Source: Benincasa hispida (taxonomy: Eukaryota; Streptophyta; Magnoliopsida; Cucurbitales; Cucurbitaceae). Taken from it: a DNA stretch of 64,000 nt. Of this stretch, positions 59,629 through 64,000 are shown piece by piece; within the stretch, counting starts at the first letter, position 1; every line of letters begins with the position of its first letter. Location: contig NC_052351.1 of assembly GCF_009727055.1 (NCBI RefSeq), forward strand, positions 6,446,822 to 6,510,821. The letters are read 5' to 3'. The notes under the pieces were generated by a model. It made no database searches. It had not been told where the DNA came from and worked only from the letters and a program-made list of their open reading frames with translations. Made by a program: the position numbers and the translations under genes.

Positions 59629-60854
59629 CCCAACGTTGCAACACTCCAGACATTGATGGAAAAAAATAAAACGCATGCACGCACGACACAACACAGTGTT
59701 GGAGTCAGCGTCAGCCTAGAGTCGCAATGTTGCTACCCTCATCAGTTGTGTGCTTCAAGTTTTCTAGATTTTCAATAGAGAGAAGAATTTATTATTATTC
59801 TTTTTTTGATAGAGAGAATTTTTATATTGAAATTCTGAGAGAAAAACCCACGAAATTTTTTTGTCTTGAGAGATTTCTTGTAAAATTCAAAAAACTTTTG
59901 TGAATTGCTTCATGTATTGCATCAATTCTTCAATGGATTCCTTCAAGGCTTGTCAATTTTATGGCTAGGTATGTAATTTTCTTGGGAAATCTTTAGTCTA
60001 GGTTAAATTCTTGAGATATTTTGTGTAATTTTCTTGAATTTTCTGCATTCTTGAATATTCTATGATGAATTTGAATAGAAATTAATGGAAAAAAGATGAC
60101 GCCTTGATTCTATTAGTTTCTTATATGCAACGCTTGACACTATTGCATAATAGTAAGATTGGTTGCAAAAATTAAGATTTCTTGATTTAATTAGGACTTC
60201 TTTCCGAAATTAATTCTGGAACTTCTTAATTTAGAATATCCAATCAAATCGTTCTTGAAATTTACTCTAATGTGCTTCTTGAATGTCATAATCATGAGAA
60301 CCCTAGTTTCTAAAGCATTCTAAGAAAAGAACATGAATTTGCTAAATTGAAGTGTTTTTTTTTTTTTACTTAGATTAGGGCTAATTGGTATGATAAATGT
60401 TAATTAGCTAATTGGATCTTTAGGGTTTTTACCCTATTGGATTATGGGATGTTAAATTTTCATGCATTTTTTTCAAGATCAATGATAAAATTAACCTAGC
60501 GAAATAAGATTTTCCAAGAATCTCTCACTCTATTGAATCTTTACTAAAAAAAATGAGGGGGGGGGGGAGTTTATGTTACAATTTTTATTATAATTGCTTT
60601 TGTTTTGATTTTATTTAGTTCCTTAAAACCAACAACCCCCATTTGTAATAATTTAAAATTCAAAAGTCAATTCTTGCCAATTAATATAGGTTACTTGTGG
60701 ATCGACCTCTTACTTCTGCTATAACTACTTGTTAGTTTTAGTTGTAGTTTGAGCTTTATAAATTTCATTTGTATTGGGATTAACAACACCAATTTTAGCC
60801 CGAACAAAATTACTTACCAAGATTGAAAAAAAAAGTTTCCAATTCGACCACTTC
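59629..60854. mobile_element. LTR-like fragment of uncertain family
   Basis: The left edge has 'cccaacgttgcaacactcc' and 'cagtgttggagtcagcgtc', similar in style to 3032-3310. The right part (60640-60800) has 'gttacttgtggatcgacctc' with 'ttgtagtttgagctttataa', which resembles the ends of some plant gypsy LTRs. A G-run lies near 60557. No coding sequence is present. Confidence 0.35.
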
Positions 60855-61330
60855 CACTACAACAAAATTTGGTTTTAATGATGAAATTACAGTGACGAAA
60901 AATATTTAATTGCAAATTTTGTGATGAAATACCAATTCATTGCAACTTTTGTAATGAATTGCTTTTTCGTCGTTTAAATCTTGCGACGAAGAGCAAATTT
61001 GTCGTAAAACTAGCAATGAAATCTTTTTTGCCGCTTAAATTTGGTGTCAATATTTTATTTTCGTCGCATTTTGCAACGAATTATATTTTGTGTCACACTA
61101 TTGCTTGCAATGATTTCATATTTTCATCACAACATATGAAATTGTCACAAACTTAAAAAAAAAACGTACAGGCGGCAAAAGTGTTTTAATTTGGACCCTT
61201 TCGCCACCCACATTCTTAACTCCATTTTAGATTTTTGCGAAAGATTTTCATTTTTCACAAAGGGGCATATAGAGGCTAATTTGACCCTTTAGCCGCCCAC
61301 CTTCTAAAACTCCATTTAAGCAAGAGAGGT
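60855..61330 (+). mobile_element. CACTA-type transposon end with GCGACGAA subterminal repeats
   Basis: CACTACAACAAAATTTGG at 60855 fits the terminal repeat of En/Spm elements. It is followed by many short 'gcgacga', 'tcgtcg' and 'gcaacgaa' motifs (to about 61130), the usual subterminal array. A less AT-rich leader-like block follows. No opposite end or transposase is found in the window. Confidence 0.55.
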
Positions 61331-62928
61331 GGTTCTTTCGATTTTCAGATAGGAGATTGAGTTTTCTTCGATTTTGAGTTTCTTTTAGGTTGAGTTCAAA
61401 GGTATTTCTTCAATTCCAACTTATTTGTTTCATTTTGTTTGAGTTTTCTCTCATTTTAAAGTTTTTTTGTTTCCTTTTTATTTAGAGAACATCATTTGAG
61501 CTTGAATTGTTTTTTGGTTAAGTATTTGGAGGTATGTAACATTTTGTATTATGTTCTTTTATCTTAAATTTTGTTATTAAGAAATATTTATGTTATTTAG
61601 AGTCTATTTATGCATTTGAAATTTTATTTAGAGCTTACTGATGTATGCAAGTGTGATTTTTTAGTTTATTGTGTGTCCAAAAGTATGATTATGGAGGTTA
61701 TTTATGTTGGTTAATGTTTGATCTGCAACTTATTATCGAACTAAAACTTTGTTATTGAGCCTCTTGAAGTTTAATATTTGATTTTGAGTGTATTATATAC
61801 TTAAAGATAAACTTAGAGAATATCTGTGTGATTAAACTATGATGTAAAGTCTGTTTATGTAGTTGAAGTTTGATTTAGAACTTATTGTGTGATTAGAACT
61901 TTGTCAATGATCATTTTGATTTACCTATGCTTAAGAATTGATTCATGACTTAAGTTGAGGATTATATATATATATACATATAAGTACGTAGATATATATG
62001 TTTGCGACGATGGGACCTAAACAATTTTGAAAAAATTTACCTATGCTTAAGTAATTTAAAAATATTGTTATTGTGATAGTAGATAGTTCATGATTGGTAA
62101 ATGTAACTCTACTCATGTTTGAGAGGGGAGAGTTATAAGTTGTTTAGCTTTCAAGTTGTGATAGTAACAAATTGTTATGTTTATAGTATTGATTTGTTCT
62201 GATAGTAAAATTCAATGCTCTACTGATTGTATTTTTCTTATTTATTATTTTGAAGAGTTGTCCAACTATGTATTTCGATGCCTAAGCTTTGGGAGGGTAC
62301 GTAATATTACTAAGACATTTTCTTATATGCTTTTTTTATATGTGGAATTGTAAGTAGTAAACCTTCAATATGTTTATTTTGAGGATATTTTGTGTATTGG
62401 AGAATATATGTGTACTTAAAGTGTTATATGGATGTTATTTATACGATAGAAGTTTGTTTCGAAGCTTATTGTTTGATTGAATTGCGACTTTGAGTCTATT
62501 GTGTGCTCTATAGTTTCATTTGGAAGTTATTTATGTGATTAAAGTTTGATTTGGAGTTTATTTATTTGACTTGAAGCATGATTTGTGTGACTAAATTGTG
62601 ATAAGCCGAAATGTGTGATTAGTTTAATTTTGTGTCTTTTGGGTGTGATTATAATTTGATTCTAGTCTTATTGTGCAATTTGATTTGGATCCTATTTTGT
62701 GATTTTTATTGTATTGTCAATAATTGTAATAAGCTGAAATGTGTGATTAGTTTAATTTTGAGTCACTTGTGTGTGATTAAAATTTGATTCTAGTCTTATT
62801 GTGCAATTTGATTTGGATCCTATTTTGTGATTTTTATCCTATTGAATCTATTAAACATTAAAATGTTACATTTTACATATTGATCTTGTTCTCTTAGTTG
62901 AATTTTATCACTCATAATTTTAGGCAGG
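61331..62928. repeat. Degenerate repeat tract, no gene
   Basis: The AT/GT-rich sequence repeats a loose theme of the type 'gaagtttgatttggag' plus 'ttattgtgtgatta' many times between about 61610 and 62850, each copy badly diverged. It could be an intron or internal region of the CACTA element that starts at 60855. A (TA)n stretch is at about 61966-61980. Confidence 0.45.
62601..62845. repeat. Tandem duplication with 128-bp period
   Basis: Copies start at 62601 ('ataagccgaaatgtgtgatt') and 62729 ('ataagctgaaatgtgtgatt') and share 'attctagtcttattgtgcaa' and 'tttggatcctattttgtgat' almost without change. It is much younger than the degenerate tract around it. Confidence 0.85.
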
Positions 62929-63690
62929 AATTACTTGAACAAATACTTCCTAGAGGTCTAAGCAACAAACACAATGTTTACGTATTACCACGTAGTTTGA
63001 AAACCTCAACCAACACTTAGAAAATGTTTAAGAGCGATAATATTACCTTAAATCAACCAAAATGTTGCGCTGAAAACATGCGTTGATTTTGGCTTACACT
63101 AAGGTGTATTTGCATTATTAATATTCTGCGTCTAAGTGTAGTGAGTATGTGTCGATCACAAGTTTTCTCGTTCTCAAGCCAAGTGTACCCTCATTACGAG
63201 TTTCTCAGGGTGTCCTAAGGCCGAACACAAAGATTTGTACCAATCGAGATAGATAACTATGAGTATGCGGCTGAGTTACAAATTTAGAAGAATGAGGTTG
63301 AAAACATGCGATTAACTAAGTTATAAACTGATTGAGATGCTTGTGAGATATAATATAGAGAGATTGTAGAAAACAACAACATTAACGTGAAGGTAAAATG
63401 TATGGAGAGGTAAGGGATGAGGGAAGATTAATACCGCATCACTGAGCATTATTGCAGGAACTTATCCTGGCTCACAACTTCTAATTATCGTACACCTTTC
63501 AGTGGTCAGTCACATTTATCATATCTCTATGATGCAGAAATGAAGTTGTTATGAGCACAAAGTTGTTTCTATCTCTAGAAATATTTCTTGCTTTGCTTAA
63601 TGAGTTCCACAACTGTATTCCTTCTCAGGAGGCTAGTTATAGCTACTTGTCTCAATGAGTGTTCATAGGCCCGAAGGAACTCTTATCAAA
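62929..63690. other. Unrecognised intergenic DNA
   Basis: No ORF or repeat family was identified. Composition is less AT-rich between 63060 and 63300. The segment 63180-63260 ('ttctcagggtgtcctaaggc') resembles transposon-derived DNA, but I cannot place it. Confidence 0.4.
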
Positions 63691-64000
63691 GATAGCAGTG
63701 AGCAGAAGCAAGATCGTTCCAAATTCCATTGTGACAGAATATATACATTTACAATCAAATAGTAATAGTTATGCATAAACTCTAAATTACAACATGCTTC
63801 AAAAAGAAAATATTAAGGATTAAGAGAACTTACCCTTGAAGAACTATTCTTCTCATTCCCTCAATGCAATAGCACGATCGTTCACCAACACAAACGTCAC
63901 GCCTTAGCAATCTCCTCGATCAAGAACAAACAACACTCGTCCCTCGAACAGTAAGTAGATACCACCAGAAGACTACCTAGGTATTTTCGGTGTGAGAATC
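63691..64000 (-). mobile_element. Copia LTR 3' part, second copy, cut by the window edge
   Basis: It matches about 940-1260 of the window in the same orientation ('gagcagaagcaagatcgttc', 'caaattccattgtgacagaa', 'cttacccttgaagaacta', 'ggtgtgagaatc'-type end). Compared with the first copy, the PBS and the last 25 bases of the LTR are not recognisable here. It continues beyond the window. Confidence 0.7.

Overview
This is plant nuclear DNA: AT-rich, with split genes, Copia and Ty3/gypsy LTR retrotransposons, CACTA/hAT-like DNA-transposon ends, MITE-like hairpins and a plastid-derived fragment. It is a eudicot. The short MITE with 'tctatcagtgtctatca'-type repeats and the style of the Copia LTRs suggest a cucurbit, but that is recollection and not a database result.

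Only two convincing host genes are present. (1) On the minus strand at 6342-9693 is a five-exon gene for a CHUP1-family, IPGA1-like protein (617 aa; coiled coil, proline-rich linker, conserved C-terminal domain). (2) On the plus strand at 51377-53318 is a two-exon gene for a class-3 lipase of the phospholipase A1-II (DAD1/DSEL-like) type (410 aa), whose intron is GC-AG. About 41.7 kb of mostly transposon-derived DNA separates them.

Layout. 1-3031: minus-strand Copia leader, PBS and LTR, rich in a GATCGTTTAG-like motif. 3032-5150: probable gypsy LTR. 6342-9693: IPGA1-like gene, with a short upstream ORF and a G2/M-type MSA motif upstream. 11.9-17 kb: AT-rich DNA with an orphan CACTA end, hairpins and microsatellites. 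17.1-20.3 kb: probable non-autonomous hAT-like element with palindromic tandem units and a 64-bp minisatellite. 24.1-46.6 kb: a nested complex. A short-LTR Copia element (LTRs 24100-24249 and 46481-46631) was invaded by an Athila/Tat-type gypsy element. A segment with one end in the Copia and the other in the gypsy gag was then inverted. About 1.5 kb of organelle-derived DNA (rps16 pseudogene plus other sequence) lies at the left breakpoint, and further Copia copies sit inside the gypsy element. 51.4-53.3 kb: lipase gene. 53.7-58.5 kb: a gypsy-type element whose Transposase_28-like ORF is interrupted near its start by a solo Copia LTR with a perfect 5-bp target duplication. 58.5-64 kb: truncated LTRs, another CACTA end, degenerate repeats, and a second copy of the LTR family seen at the window start.

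No tRNA, rRNA, CRISPR or bacterial-type operon was found. The most notable structure is the ordered insertion, inversion and organelle-DNA capture at 24.1-46.6 kb, which can be followed step by step from the fragments.
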